Assembly: GCA_020636025.1 (NCBI GenBank)
Contig: JACJYQ010000005.1
Location: forward strand, 248,001 to 312,000
Reading direction: 5' to 3'
Length of the DNA stretch: 64,000 nt
Origin: Lewinellaceae bacterium
GTDB lineage: Bacteria > Bacteroidota > Bacteroidia > Chitinophagales > Saprospiraceae
Made by a program: the position numbers and the translations under genes
Notes under the pieces: model-generated
Databases searched by the model: none
What the model was told of the DNA's origin: nothing
Seen by the model: only the letters and a program-made list of their open reading frames with translations
In this document: positions 50,734 through 59,798 of the stretch, piece by piece
How positions within the stretch are numbered: position 1 is the stretch's first letter
Layout: each line of letters starts with the position of its first letter

Positions 50734-53700
50734 TTAATGCTGAACCAATATTCTTCCAGTAGTTGTATTTCCATTCGACTCAAAGCTGATCATATACACG
50801 CCAGCTGGTAATTCAGCCGTATCAATTTTTTGAAGACCGTCACCCAGATCTTTTGTCATTAGCAATGATCCCATTGCGCTATACATACGCAATACACCTG
50901 CGGCATCACAGTAAATGGCTGTATAGGCATCTGCCGGATTGGGGAATGTGATTAATCCTCCTGACTTGGTAAGGTTCCGCACCGGGCTTGCACTAACGAT
51001 TTCAAGTATATTCTGGTTGGTAATGACTGGTGTATTAAAATCAAAGAAAATAGCGGCGGTTTTCTTGATCTCAGTTCCAAGAGCCAGACCTGGTTTCAAA
51101 TCAATATCGTATTGAATAGAACCAATACTGTTCGCATAATCGCTGGTGGAATCTATCAAGTTGATGTTTTCAAAAGTGAAAACCAGTATGTTGTTGTTGT
51201 CTTCTGTCGTGATTTTCATATCATGGGAAGCCGTGATATTTCTAATAGACGCAAGATCCAATGAAGGGTCAATCGTATCCTTAACTACCACCAGATCAGC
51301 GGCTGCATTACCAGTGTTTTGGAAGAAAATCTGATAGCTAAGACTTTTATCCTGATTGCGGATGATCTCACCACCATCTTTCGGATTACCATTACGCGCA
51401 GGGTAAGCCAGCACAGCGTTTGGATCGAAAGAGCCCATTACGGTATTGTACAAAGTAGAAATGTTATTTGCCGGTGTTGGATCACCACTATTTGGAGAAA
51501 CCTGAGCCATGGTGATGAAGGAAGAACCTGCAGGAGTCACGGTCGGAGTAATCATATCAAATTGCAACAGTTCGCATCCGCCGCTGGTAATACCCGGGAA
51601 GCTGAAATTAGCGGTATTGTCTGGCGTTCCCTGGCTTTCTCCGTTGAACGTGAAAACAGAATGTTGTCCGAAGTTATTTCCGGTAACCTGACCCAGGAAG
51701 TTACCATAAGTGAGGTCAAGAGTCCCCGGATTTACGGTGGCTCCATCATTGCAAACCTTCACCCTAATTGAATAAGGGTAGCCGGGCTGAGCGGTTCTCA
51801 ATGCCTGCTGAGTAACGCGGTGATCGGTATTGTTGGAGTTTAGAAAGTGAAAATCCAGTCCAAAAACATCTGTACCAACCATCGAGACCACCGTGTGTTT
51901 GGCATTGGGAGGGCAGGCTATATCCATTGGATCGTATTGCGGCACTTCAAGATCAAACGTTCCGTCGGGCAAATAGACATTGAAAGTCCCCGTTGCATCA
52001 CTGAAATTCAGGGCACCGGAAGGTTGGGTTCTGATTATCTGAAATGGAATACCATTTGTTCCGGTACATCCTGCCTGCCCCAAATCATTGATTATCCTGC
52101 CACTTGCCAAGCCTGAGCAAGGGTTGTTTTGCTGGATTGAATCTTCCTTGTACAGACATGGCTGAAAGTACTCCACGCAGGAACCTCCCGCGGTTACAGT
52201 TACCTTGTAACAACCTTCTGTCAGATTAAAAAGGGCAGGACCTGTTGCTCCGTTTTCCCACTCATACATGGCTCCTGGAGTAGTAACACCCGCAATGGCA
52301 ATCGAGCCAAATCCTGTGGTACAATCAATCTCATCAACGATTACTTCAGGTTCAAAACCGCCAGCATCGGGTATATTAAAGCTCTCGAAAGCCCAGCAAT
52401 TACCTGCAGTAGAGCTCACCTGTACAGAATAGTTCCCTGCCTTCAGATTTTGCAAAGTAGAAAGGTCGGAAGTGAAGAAACCTCCCGGACCATATACATT
52501 GTAGTTAAAAGGTTGAATACCACCACTGATGTTGAGATTCAGCGCTCCGCCCTGGCTATTGGAGCAATCTGCAGCAGTAGTTGTAGCCTGTATGTCGATT
52601 CCAGGTGCCTGTGGCTGTGCTATCACTAAATTACCATTCAGGGTACATCCGAGTGCCGTAGTAACAGTTACGCTGTGAGAACCTGCGCTTAGGGTATTAT
52701 TCCAGGAACTGGTTACGCCATTATCCCACAGAAAACTCACCGCCTGGTCATTACTCACCCAAACATATCCAAAACCGTTATTCCCGGTAAAGCATTTATA
52801 TGAATTATCCGAAAGCTGAAGACCGGGAACCTTTACGGCAACTTGTTCTACGGCGCTACATCCATTTACATCAGTAGCCGTAACGTTATATACGCCATTT
52901 GCCAAGTTGGCAATCGATTGAGTGGTTTCTCCAGTGCTCCACTGGTAATTAACCGGAGTAGTAGCATTATCCAACACAGCGCTGGCAGTTCCGGAGCTTG
53001 CTCCAGTACATACAACACTTCCTGTAGTGGTCATTTTTTGCCTCACGTTAGCGGTGGAAGTGGCGCTACAACCGAGTGCATCGGTTATGGTGACCCTGTA
53101 GTTTCCAATCGCCAGATTACCATTGATTGAGGTGTTGGCTCCATTGTTCCACGCATAGGTATAAGGCCCATAGCCGCTACCTTGCATATTGGCAACCAAT
53201 TCACCATTAGTTGGATTCTGGCAATCAGGTTTTTCAGTTACCTGAATTTTCACATAAGGTGAGTAGAAATTGTGAACAGGCTTTACCTCGTACTCCCCAA
53301 CGGCTACGCAACCGGTTGCATCCTGAATGGTTACCGTATAATTTCCCAATCCAAGGCCGGTTGCAGTAGCATTGGTCTGACCATTGCTCCACAGATAACT
53401 ATAAGGCGCTACACCCCCGGAAGGCGTAACTTCAAGTTTGCCTGAGTTTGGATTGCAGAAACCCACAGGCAGTGAACCTGTCAGCGAAAGATCAAACTCT
53501 TCACTGTTTAAGTAATGCGTGTGAACCACTGTCGCCCCAGTAGCATCCGTTAAGGTCGCCGAATACTGGCCTTTCACTAGTCCGCTAGCACTGACTTTAG
53601 TATCGCCGGTACTCCATTGATAAGTAAAAGGAGGAACTCCTCTTGTTGGTACAATAGTGAGAATTCCGTCTGCGCTGGAACATGATAAAGGGCGCACCGC

Positions 53701-53787
53701 AGAGAAGAAAAATTGTTGGGCATTCAATTGAAACCCAAGAAAGCAAATTAAGATGCTTGCAAGTAGTTGATGGTTACGTTTATTCAT
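50734..53787 (-). CDS. T9SS type A secreted protein with SprB-like repeats and a conserved-repeat domain
   Basis: A 1017-residue extracellular protein. A signal peptide (MNKRNHQLLASILICFLGFQLNAQ) is followed by about six SprB-like repeats of ~75 residues to about 470, each GG..PY.Y.WSNG......L..G.Y.VT..DA.GC. A middle region includes a carboxypeptidase-regulatory-like stretch (GRIINDLGQAGC). At about 790-920 lies the DUF7619-type region NQDKSLSYQIFFQNTGNAAADLVVVKDTID...IFFDFNTPVITNQ. The last ~75 residues (ITFPNPADAYTAIYC...GVYMISFES...GRILVQH) are a T9SS type A sorting domain. SprB itself is a gliding adhesin; adhesion here is inference. Confidence 0.9.
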   Translation of the reverse strand: MNKRNHQLLASILICFLGFQLNAQQFFFSAVRPLSCSSADGILTIVPTRGVPPFTYQWSTGDTKVSASGLVKGQYSATLTDATGATVVHTHYLNSEEFDLSLTGSLPVGFCNPNSGKLEVTPSGGVAPYSYLWSNGQTNATATGLGLGNYTVTIQDATGCVAVGEYEVKPVHNFYSPYVKIQVTEKPDCQNPTNGELVANMQGSGYGPYTYAWNNGANTSINGNLAIGNYRVTITDALGCSATSTANVRQKMTTTGSVVCTGASSGTASAVLDNATTPVNYQWSTGETTQSIANLANGVYNVTATDVNGCSAVEQVAVKVPGLQLSDNSYKCFTGNNGFGYVWVSNDQAVSFLWDNGVTSSWNNTLSAGSHSVTVTTALGCTLNGNLVIAQPQAPGIDIQATTTAADCSNSQGGALNLNISGGIQPFNYNVYGPGGFFTSDLSTLQNLKAGNYSVQVSSTAGNCWAFESFNIPDAGGFEPEVIVDEIDCTTGFGSIAIAGVTTPGAMYEWENGATGPALFNLTEGCYKVTVTAGGSCVEYFQPCLYKEDSIQQNNPCSGLASGRIINDLGQAGCTGTNGIPFQIIRTQPSGALNFSDATGTFNVYLPDGTFDLEVPQYDPMDIACPPNAKHTVVSMVGTDVFGLDFHFLNSNNTDHRVTQQALRTAQPGYPYSIRVKVCNDGATVNPGTLDLTYGNFLGQVTGNNFGQHSVFTFNGESQGTPDNTANFSFPGITSGGCELLQFDMITPTVTPAGSSFITMAQVSPNSGDPTPANNISTLYNTVMGSFDPNAVLAYPARNGNPKDGGEIIRNQDKSLSYQIFFQNTGNAAADLVVVKDTIDPSLDLASIRNITASHDMKITTEDNNNILVFTFENINLIDSTSDYANSIGSIQYDIDLKPGLALGTEIKKTAAIFFDFNTPVITNQNILEIVSASPVRNLTKSGGLITFPNPADAYTAIYCDAAGVLRMYSAMGSLLMTKDLGDGLQKIDTAELPAGVYMISFESNGNTTTGRILVQH

Positions 53788-53927
53788 ATCAAAGTATTTT
53801 TTCTCCTATCACGAGCGAAAACTGTATAGGGTTGGGTTGTTTAGAGATATTTTTAAAAAAGATGGTAAAAAGTGCATTTTTCCGGGAAGTCTTTGGCCGA
53901 AAACACCCGGCTCTGCCAAACAGTATC

Positions 53928-53936
53928 TACTTTTGC
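53928..53936 (+). promoter_or_regulatory. -7 box TACTTTTGC before purL
   Basis: A full match, 29 bases before ATG 53966. It sits inside the longer in-frame stretch that opens at 53837 and so favours the later start. Confidence 0.5.
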
Positions 53937-53965
53937 GGCGTCAAATCATTTTTACCATATTTCGC

Positions 53966-56185
53966 ATGGAGTCAAGTGTAGAAACTGCCAAAAACCTGGG
54001 CTTAACAGCCGAAGAATTTGAGAAAATCAACGAGATCATTGGGCGAACGCCCAATTTCACCGAGCTAAGTATCTTCTCTGTTATGTGGAGCGAACACTGT
54101 TCCTACAAAAACAGCATTGTTCAGCTCAAGACCCTACCCAGAGAAGGAAAGCGTCTGCTGGTTGGTGCCGGTGAAGAAAACGCAGGCCTGGTAGATATTG
54201 GCGATGGACTTGGTTGTGTATTTAAAATTGAAAGCCACAACCACCCCTCAGCCATTGAGCCTTACCAGGGAGCCGCCACTGGAGTAGGTGGTATTCACCG
54301 GGATATATTCACCATGGGTGCCCGCCCGATTGCAGCGCTGAATTCATTGCGCTTTGGCAAACCGGACAATCCGCGCATGAAACAACTCATTGCCGGAGTG
54401 GTAAAAGGAATTGGCGATTACGGCAACAGTTTTGGCGTGCCAACCGTCGGAGGTGAAGTGTATTTTATGCCTTGCTATAATCATGATATTCTGGTAAATG
54501 CCATGTCGGCAGGTATTGTGAAAGCCAACGAGACCGTCAGCGCCACAGCAGGTGGCCCAGGTAACCCGGTATTTATTGTTGGATCCGCTACTGGTAAAGA
54601 TGGTATTCACGGCGCCACCTTCGCTTCTGCCGATTTATCAGAAGATTCACATGAAGATTTGCCGGCGGTACAGGTTGGTGATCCGTTTCAGGAGAAGTTG
54701 CTTTTAGAGGCTTCCCTTGAGGCCATCACCACCGGTGGCATCATCGGTATGCAGGACATGGGTGCTGCAGGCATCACCTGCTCTACTTCTGAAATGTCGG
54801 CCAAAGCAGGCTGCGGCATGCGCATCGATCTTTCCAAAGTGCCTATGCGCCAGCAGAACATGAAAGACTGGGAAATACTTCTTTCCGAAAGCCAGGAGCG
54901 CATGCTGATCGTTGTGGAGCTAGGCCGCGAAGCAGATATCAAAGCGGTATTCGACAAATGGGATCTGCCTTGTGAAGAAATTGGAACTACCATTGCAGAG
55001 GATCGCCTGGAGTTTTACTACGAAGGAGAACTCGTAGCCGATGTTCCAGCCGAACCATTAGTGCTTGGCGGAGGCGCACCAGTTTATATACGCGAACAAA
55101 AAAAACCGGCCTATCTCGAAGAAATTCAGAAGTTTGATGAAGCCAATTATGCCGAACCAGGCAATTACAAGGAAGCGGCCGAAAAACTATGGCACTCTCC
55201 AAACCTGGCTTCCAAAAACTGGATCACCCAACAATACGACTCCATGGTTCGCACCGGAACCATGACCACCAACCGCCCCAGTGATGCCGCTGTTGTGTAT
55301 GTAAAAGGGACTGATAAAGCCATTGCGCTAACAACCGATTGCAACTCTTCTTACGTATACGCCGATCCGCACAAAGGCGCCATGATCGCCGTTTCAGAAG
55401 CAGCCAGAAACATTGTATGCGCAGGCGGAGAACCTGTTGCCATCACCAACTGCCTGAACTTTGGAAACCCTTACAATCCGGAAGTGTATTACCAGTTTGC
55501 AGAAGCCATCCGAGGCATGGGCGACGCTTGCCGGAAATTTGACACTCCGGTTACCGGAGGAAATGTGAGTTTTTACAACCAATACACTAAAAACGGACAA
55601 ACCATTCCGGTTTACCCAACACCAACCATTGGCATGCTGGGTGTACTGGATGATCGCGATAGCATTATGACCCTCGACTTCAAGCAGGAAGGGGATGCCT
55701 TGTATTTATTAGGCACCAGTCGCAACGACCTGGGCAGCAGTGAGTATCTGCGCAGTATCCTTGGTGTAGAGTACAGCTCCTGTCCGCATTTCGACCTGGA
55801 AGAAGAGTTCGCAATGCATCAGTTGGTGAAAAAAGCGATCAGACAAAAGCTGATTGCTTCCGCGCATGATGTCTCTGATGGCGGTGTTATAGCCAATCTA
55901 TTAGAAAGCGGCATTGCAGGAAATTGCGGTTTTGAGGTTAATAGTAACCCCGCCGTTCGGAAAGACGCCTGGCTCTTTGGTGAAGCCCAAAGTCGGGTTG
56001 TTGTCTCTGTGCCGACAGAACAATGTGCCGATTTTGAGCGTTTTCTTGACACAGAAAAAGCAGTATTTGAAAAGATCGGAACTGTAAAAGGAAATTCTGT
56101 GGTCGTAGATGGAGAGAACTGGGGCAAAATTGGCGACTGGAAACGAACCTATGAAACAGTTTTGAGTGACATTATGGCTCATTAA
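53966..56185 (+). CDS. purL: Phosphoribosylformylglycinamidine synthase II (small PurL)
   Basis: Makes formylglycinamidine ribonucleotide, the fourth step of purine synthesis, using ammonia from PurQ. The 739-residue protein is the small PurL type, needing separate PurS and PurQ, neither of which is in the window. Motifs: MWSEHCSYKNS, FKIESHNHPSAIEPYQGAATGVGGIHRDIFTMGARPIA, then ITTGGIIGMQDMGAAGITCSTSEM and, in the second half, ISAHDVSDGGVIANLLES. ATG 53966 is preferred because the 43 residues upstream (MFRDIFKKDGKK...) are unlike PurL and a -7 box lies in between. Confidence 0.95.
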   Translation: MESSVETAKNLGLTAEEFEKINEIIGRTPNFTELSIFSVMWSEHCSYKNSIVQLKTLPREGKRLLVGAGEENAGLVDIGDGLGCVFKIESHNHPSAIEPYQGAATGVGGIHRDIFTMGARPIAALNSLRFGKPDNPRMKQLIAGVVKGIGDYGNSFGVPTVGGEVYFMPCYNHDILVNAMSAGIVKANETVSATAGGPGNPVFIVGSATGKDGIHGATFASADLSEDSHEDLPAVQVGDPFQEKLLLEASLEAITTGGIIGMQDMGAAGITCSTSEMSAKAGCGMRIDLSKVPMRQQNMKDWEILLSESQERMLIVVELGREADIKAVFDKWDLPCEEIGTTIAEDRLEFYYEGELVADVPAEPLVLGGGAPVYIREQKKPAYLEEIQKFDEANYAEPGNYKEAAEKLWHSPNLASKNWITQQYDSMVRTGTMTTNRPSDAAVVYVKGTDKAIALTTDCNSSYVYADPHKGAMIAVSEAARNIVCAGGEPVAITNCLNFGNPYNPEVYYQFAEAIRGMGDACRKFDTPVTGGNVSFYNQYTKNGQTIPVYPTPTIGMLGVLDDRDSIMTLDFKQEGDALYLLGTSRNDLGSSEYLRSILGVEYSSCPHFDLEEEFAMHQLVKKAIRQKLIASAHDVSDGGVIANLLESGIAGNCGFEVNSNPAVRKDAWLFGEAQSRVVVSVPTEQCADFERFLDTEKAVFEKIGTVKGNSVVVDGENWGKIGDWKRTYETVLSDIMAH

Positions 56186-56221
56186 ATTGTTTCTTGTCTA
56201 CATACTGTAAATCACTTTTTT

Positions 56222-57319
56222 ATGAAAAAAATAAAATCACTTTTCACCTTCATTTTTCCGGTAATTGTATTGTTCATTGCTTGCAATGGTCAGTCAGGAT
56301 TGGGCAGCCAGTCTGGACACGCGATTAAGGGGACCTTCAGCAATGCTGCCAACCTGCAAGTTGTGTTTGAACAGGCATTCCTCGACCGCCAAACCACCGA
56401 GCTCGGAAAAACAACTTCCGACGCAAACGGCAACTTTGAAATCAAACTGGACAAGCCCTTTGAAGAGGCACTTTACCGCATACAACTCGGAAGCAAACTG
56501 ATCTACTTCACCCTCGACGGAAATGAAAACATCATTGAACTCAAAGGAGATTTCAATACTGCTGACAAACTTGATTTTGAGGTAAGTGGCTCAAAGAGTC
56601 TACAGTGCTATAAAGACATTGTTCAAGGCCTTATCAGCAATCCTTCACCAACTCCTGAAAGCATAAAAAATGCTGTTCAAAGCGGCTGTAGTCCTTTAAT
56701 GCGCACATTTTTAGGCACTCAGGTTTACGGACAAAACGCCGTTTCCTACGTTGAGGAATTGAAGGCGCTTAACAAAGAACTAAGCGACGCAATGCCAGGC
56801 TCACGCTATGCTACGGATTTTAGCAGCATGATGACCAAGTTCGAAGCCAGTATGAAACAGCCACAAGCTGCCTCAGCCCAACAACAATCAGGTCCAATTC
56901 AGGTTGGCATGGTAGCGCCTGATATTGCACTCCCTGATCCAGGTGGCAAAATCAGAAAACTGTCTTCACTTCGTGGAAAAGTTGTTTTGCTGGATTTCTG
57001 GGCGTCCTGGTGTGGCCCTTGCCGTCGCGAAAACCCACATGTTGTGGCCTTGTACAAAAAATACAAGAGCAAAGGATTTGAAGTATACAGCGTTTCACTC
57101 GATCGTCCTGACGGTAAAGACAAATGGATACAAGCCATCAAACAGGATGGACTTATTTGGGACAACCATGTGAGTGATCTGAAATTCTGGAACTGCGAGC
57201 CGGCTGGCGTTTACGGCGTTCACTCAATCCCGAATACTTTCCTGATTGGCAAAGACGGAAAGATCATTGCGGTGAACCCGCGGAATACGCTGGAGCAGGA
57301 GTTGGCGAAAGTGCTGTAA
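56222..57319 (+). CDS. TlpA-like thiol-disulfide lipoprotein with N-terminal DUF4369-type domain
   Basis: A 365-residue membrane-anchored periplasmic protein. The signal MKKIKSLFTFIFPVIVLFIACNG has its lipidation Cys in IAC. Residues about 33-140 (HAIKGTFSNAANLQVVFEQ...FTLDGNENIIELKGDF) fit the DUF4369 beta domain. The thioredoxin domain (about 230-365) has the redox motif WASWCGPCRRENPH and cis-Pro in HSIPNTFLIG. Likely roles are cytochrome c maturation or disulfide reduction. It starts 36 bases after purL and may share its transcript. Confidence 0.9.
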   Translation: MKKIKSLFTFIFPVIVLFIACNGQSGLGSQSGHAIKGTFSNAANLQVVFEQAFLDRQTTELGKTTSDANGNFEIKLDKPFEEALYRIQLGSKLIYFTLDGNENIIELKGDFNTADKLDFEVSGSKSLQCYKDIVQGLISNPSPTPESIKNAVQSGCSPLMRTFLGTQVYGQNAVSYVEELKALNKELSDAMPGSRYATDFSSMMTKFEASMKQPQAASAQQQSGPIQVGMVAPDIALPDPGGKIRKLSSLRGKVVLLDFWASWCGPCRRENPHVVALYKKYKSKGFEVYSVSLDRPDGKDKWIQAIKQDGLIWDNHVSDLKFWNCEPAGVYGVHSIPNTFLIGKDGKIIAVNPRNTLEQELAKVL

Positions 57320-57357
57320 AATGGCAGATGTAAGATTGTAGATCGCAGATTGATGAT

Positions 57358-57375
57358 TTTAATGCGGAGTGCGGA
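57358..57375. repeat. Second copy of TTTAATGCGGAGTGCGGA
   Basis: The 18-base sequence is identical to 16358-16375. Both copies lie just past the stop of a plus-strand gene. Confidence 0.85.
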
Positions 57376-57394
57376 GAGATGAGAGATATTTAAG

Positions 57395-57429
57395 TTGCCC
57401 CGTTGATTTTTTTTGAATCGGCGGGGCAA
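57395..57429 (+). terminator. Terminator-like hairpin after the TlpA-like gene
   Basis: TTGCCCCGTTGATT pairs with AATCGGCGGGGCAA over 14 bp with two G-T pairs; TTTATTATTTG follows. Confidence 0.6.
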
Positions 57430-57497
57430 TTTATTATTTGCCGAATACAACCAATACATTATCGCAGAGCGTTTGCTACACGCCTTGCCCAACTTAA

Positions 57498-57532
57498 TTG
57501 AAACTGAGCCTCAAAGAATTGTCTATTTTTGC
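57498..57532 (+). promoter_or_regulatory. Promoter of the S46 peptidase gene
   Basis: TTG (57498-57500), 23 bases, then TATTTTTGC (57524-57532). The ATG at 57550 follows 17 bases later, arguing against the in-frame codon at 57529. Confidence 0.6.
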
Positions 57533-57549
57533 CGTCAAATACAAATAGC

Positions 57550-59721
57550 ATGAAAAAACTATTCCTACCTCTCCTGTTCATCATCCCTGTTTTATTACAA
57601 GGTCAGGGCATGTGGTTGCCTTTGCTGCTGGAAAAGCAGAATGAAAAGGATATGAAATCCAAAGGCATGAAGATCAGTGCCGATGATCTGTACAACCTGA
57701 ACAAACCCAGCATCAAGGATGCCATTTGCATGTTTGGGGGCGGTTGTACCGGTGAACTGATTTCGGGAGACGGTTTGTTGCTTACCAATCACCATTGTGG
57801 ATTTGGCTCCATTCAGCGCCTGAGTTCTTTGGAGCACAATTATGTTGAAGACGGCTATTGGGCCAAAAGTCGGGATGAAGAAATACCTGCACCCGGACTC
57901 ACAGCAACCTTTGTTTCACGTATTGAAGATGTGACAGCACTGGCCTTGCAAAATGTCTCCGAAACCATGGCAGAAGCCGATCGTCAGTCACAGATTGATA
58001 AAAATTTGGACTTGCTAAGGCGGACAACCAAGCGGGAAAAATGGGAAGATGTGATGATCAGGCCATTTTATGATGGCAACCAATATTTCCTGTTTGTAAC
58101 CAAAACTTACCGCGATTTGCGTTTTGTAGGCGCCCCACCAAGTAGTATTGGAAAATTTGGCGCAGATACCGACAACTGGGTTTGGCCTCGCCACACGGGC
58201 GATTTTTCCATGTTCCGGGTTTATGCCGATAAGGACGGGCATCCGGCAGATTATGCCACCGACAATGAACCATATCACCCTGCGCACTTCCTCCCCATTT
58301 CACTGAATGGCGTAGAAACCGGTGATTTTACCATGGTATATGGCTTCCCGGGAAGAACCAATGAGTACCTCACAGGAGCAGCCGTGAAACAGGTTTCAGA
58401 AGTGGTGGATCCTGCCAGAGTGGAAGTTCGCGATAAAGCCTTGAAGATTATGGACGGCTTTATGCGTAAGGATCCGGCCATCAAAATAGCCTACATTGCC
58501 AAATTTGCCGGCACTGCCAATGGCTGGAAAAAATGGATCGGAGAGATTCAGGGATTGAAAACGTACAAAGCACTGGAAAAGAAAGCTGAATACGAAGCTG
58601 AATTCAGTCGCCGGGTGAATGAAAATGCAGACTACAAATACCGATACGGCAATCTTTTACCACGACTTCAGGAGTTGATTCAAGAAATCGAGCCTTACAT
58701 AAAAGGTCGGGAGTACTTTTACGAAGCCTGTGTTCGCAACAACGACCTTTTGTCAAAAGCTGCCGAATTGAGCAAGCTGATTGATATTTTTGAAAGCAGT
58801 GGCGAGACCATGTTGGTGGGCAAAATTGAAGATGCCTCTAAAAGAATGGATGGCTTCTACAAGGATTACTACCCGGAAGTGGACAAGGCTGTTTTCGCGG
58901 GTATTATGGAGATTTTTGCCAATAACACAAAAGGCGATTGGGGCGCAGATTATGTAAAGGAGCAGGCTGGCAACCGCAGCGGTTATGAGGGACTTGCAGA
59001 CTATATTTTCAGCAGGAGTGTAATTCCTGATAAGGTAAAAATGCAAGAGCTGCTTTCAAAAGCACCAACTGAAGTCGTTGAAAAGTTGAGAAAAGATCCA
59101 GCCATCGTTTTTTGGAATACACTGTACAACGCTTACACCAATCAAATTCAACCAAAAATACAAGAGCTTCAACCCCAGATTGATCTCTTGCAACGCAAGT
59201 ATATGGCTGCTCAGATGGTTGTTTTTAAAGAAAAAAAGTTCTTCCCAGATGCAAACAGCACCCTGCGCCTGACTTACGGTAAAGTAAACGGGTACTCTCC
59301 CAGAGATGCCTTGCAATACGAGTTCCAAACCGACCTCGACGGCGTCATGGAAAAATACATCCCCGGAGATTATGAGTTTGATGTACCTCAAAAACTCATC
59401 GATTTGTGGAAAGCAAAAGATTACGGACAATATGCCACACCTGATGGCCGCCTTCCTGTTGGTTTCATTGCTACAAACCATACAACAGGCGGCAACTCAG
59501 GTAGTCCGGCGCTGGACGCAAAAGGCAATCTGATCGGTCTGAACTTCGACCGCGTATGGGAAGGAACTATGAGTGACCTCAATTACGATCCTGCCATTTG
59601 TCGCAATATCATGGTAGACGTGCGCTATGTCCTGTTCATCATCGACAAGTTTGGCGGCGCCGGATACCTTTTGGATGAAATGAAACTGGTGAAGTCTAAG
59701 AAGAAGAGAAGGAAGAGATGA
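57550..59721 (+). CDS. S46 dipeptidyl peptidase, DPP11-like (acidic P1 specificity predicted)
   Basis: An exported serine peptidase that removes dipeptides from peptide N-termini in the periplasm. The 723-residue protein has a signal peptide (MKKLFLPLLFIIPVLLQGQ), the chymotrypsin-fold His in LLTNHHCGFGSIQRL and catalytic Ser in TTGGNSGSPALDAKG. Eighteen residues after that Ser is Arg (LNFDRVWEGTMSD), the position that is Arg in P. gingivalis DPP11 (Asp/Glu specific) and Gly in DPP7. The specificity call rests on that one residue. It ends in KSKKKRRKR. The tandem heptamer repeat begins at the stop codon. Confidence 0.92.
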   Translation: MKKLFLPLLFIIPVLLQGQGMWLPLLLEKQNEKDMKSKGMKISADDLYNLNKPSIKDAICMFGGGCTGELISGDGLLLTNHHCGFGSIQRLSSLEHNYVEDGYWAKSRDEEIPAPGLTATFVSRIEDVTALALQNVSETMAEADRQSQIDKNLDLLRRTTKREKWEDVMIRPFYDGNQYFLFVTKTYRDLRFVGAPPSSIGKFGADTDNWVWPRHTGDFSMFRVYADKDGHPADYATDNEPYHPAHFLPISLNGVETGDFTMVYGFPGRTNEYLTGAAVKQVSEVVDPARVEVRDKALKIMDGFMRKDPAIKIAYIAKFAGTANGWKKWIGEIQGLKTYKALEKKAEYEAEFSRRVNENADYKYRYGNLLPRLQELIQEIEPYIKGREYFYEACVRNNDLLSKAAELSKLIDIFESSGETMLVGKIEDASKRMDGFYKDYYPEVDKAVFAGIMEIFANNTKGDWGADYVKEQAGNRSGYEGLADYIFSRSVIPDKVKMQELLSKAPTEVVEKLRKDPAIVFWNTLYNAYTNQIQPKIQELQPQIDLLQRKYMAAQMVVFKEKKFFPDANSTLRLTYGKVNGYSPRDALQYEFQTDLDGVMEKYIPGDYEFDVPQKLIDLWKAKDYGQYATPDGRLPVGFIATNHTTGGNSGSPALDAKGNLIGLNFDRVWEGTMSDLNYDPAICRNIMVDVRYVLFIIDKFGGAGYLLDEMKLVKSKKKRRKR

Positions 59722-59790
59722 GTGGTTAGTGGTTAGTGGTTAGTGGTTAGTGGTTAGTGGTTAGTGATTAATGGTTAATGGTTAATGGTT
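59721..59790 (+). repeat. Ten tandem heptamers between S46 and S41 genes
   Basis: Six copies of AGTGGTT are followed by AGTGATT and three copies of AATGGTT, without gaps. The array starts on the last base of the S46 stop codon and ends 8 bases before the S41 start codon, so it forms the entire spacer. Confidence 0.95.
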
Positions 59791-59798
59791 AATATTTT

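Noticed and set aside
53837..53965. N-terminal extension of PurL
   Set aside because: The residues are unlike PurL and a -7 promoter box lies within the stretch.
59721..59790. CRISPR array
   Set aside because: Units are 7 bases with no spacers; it is a simple tandem repeat.
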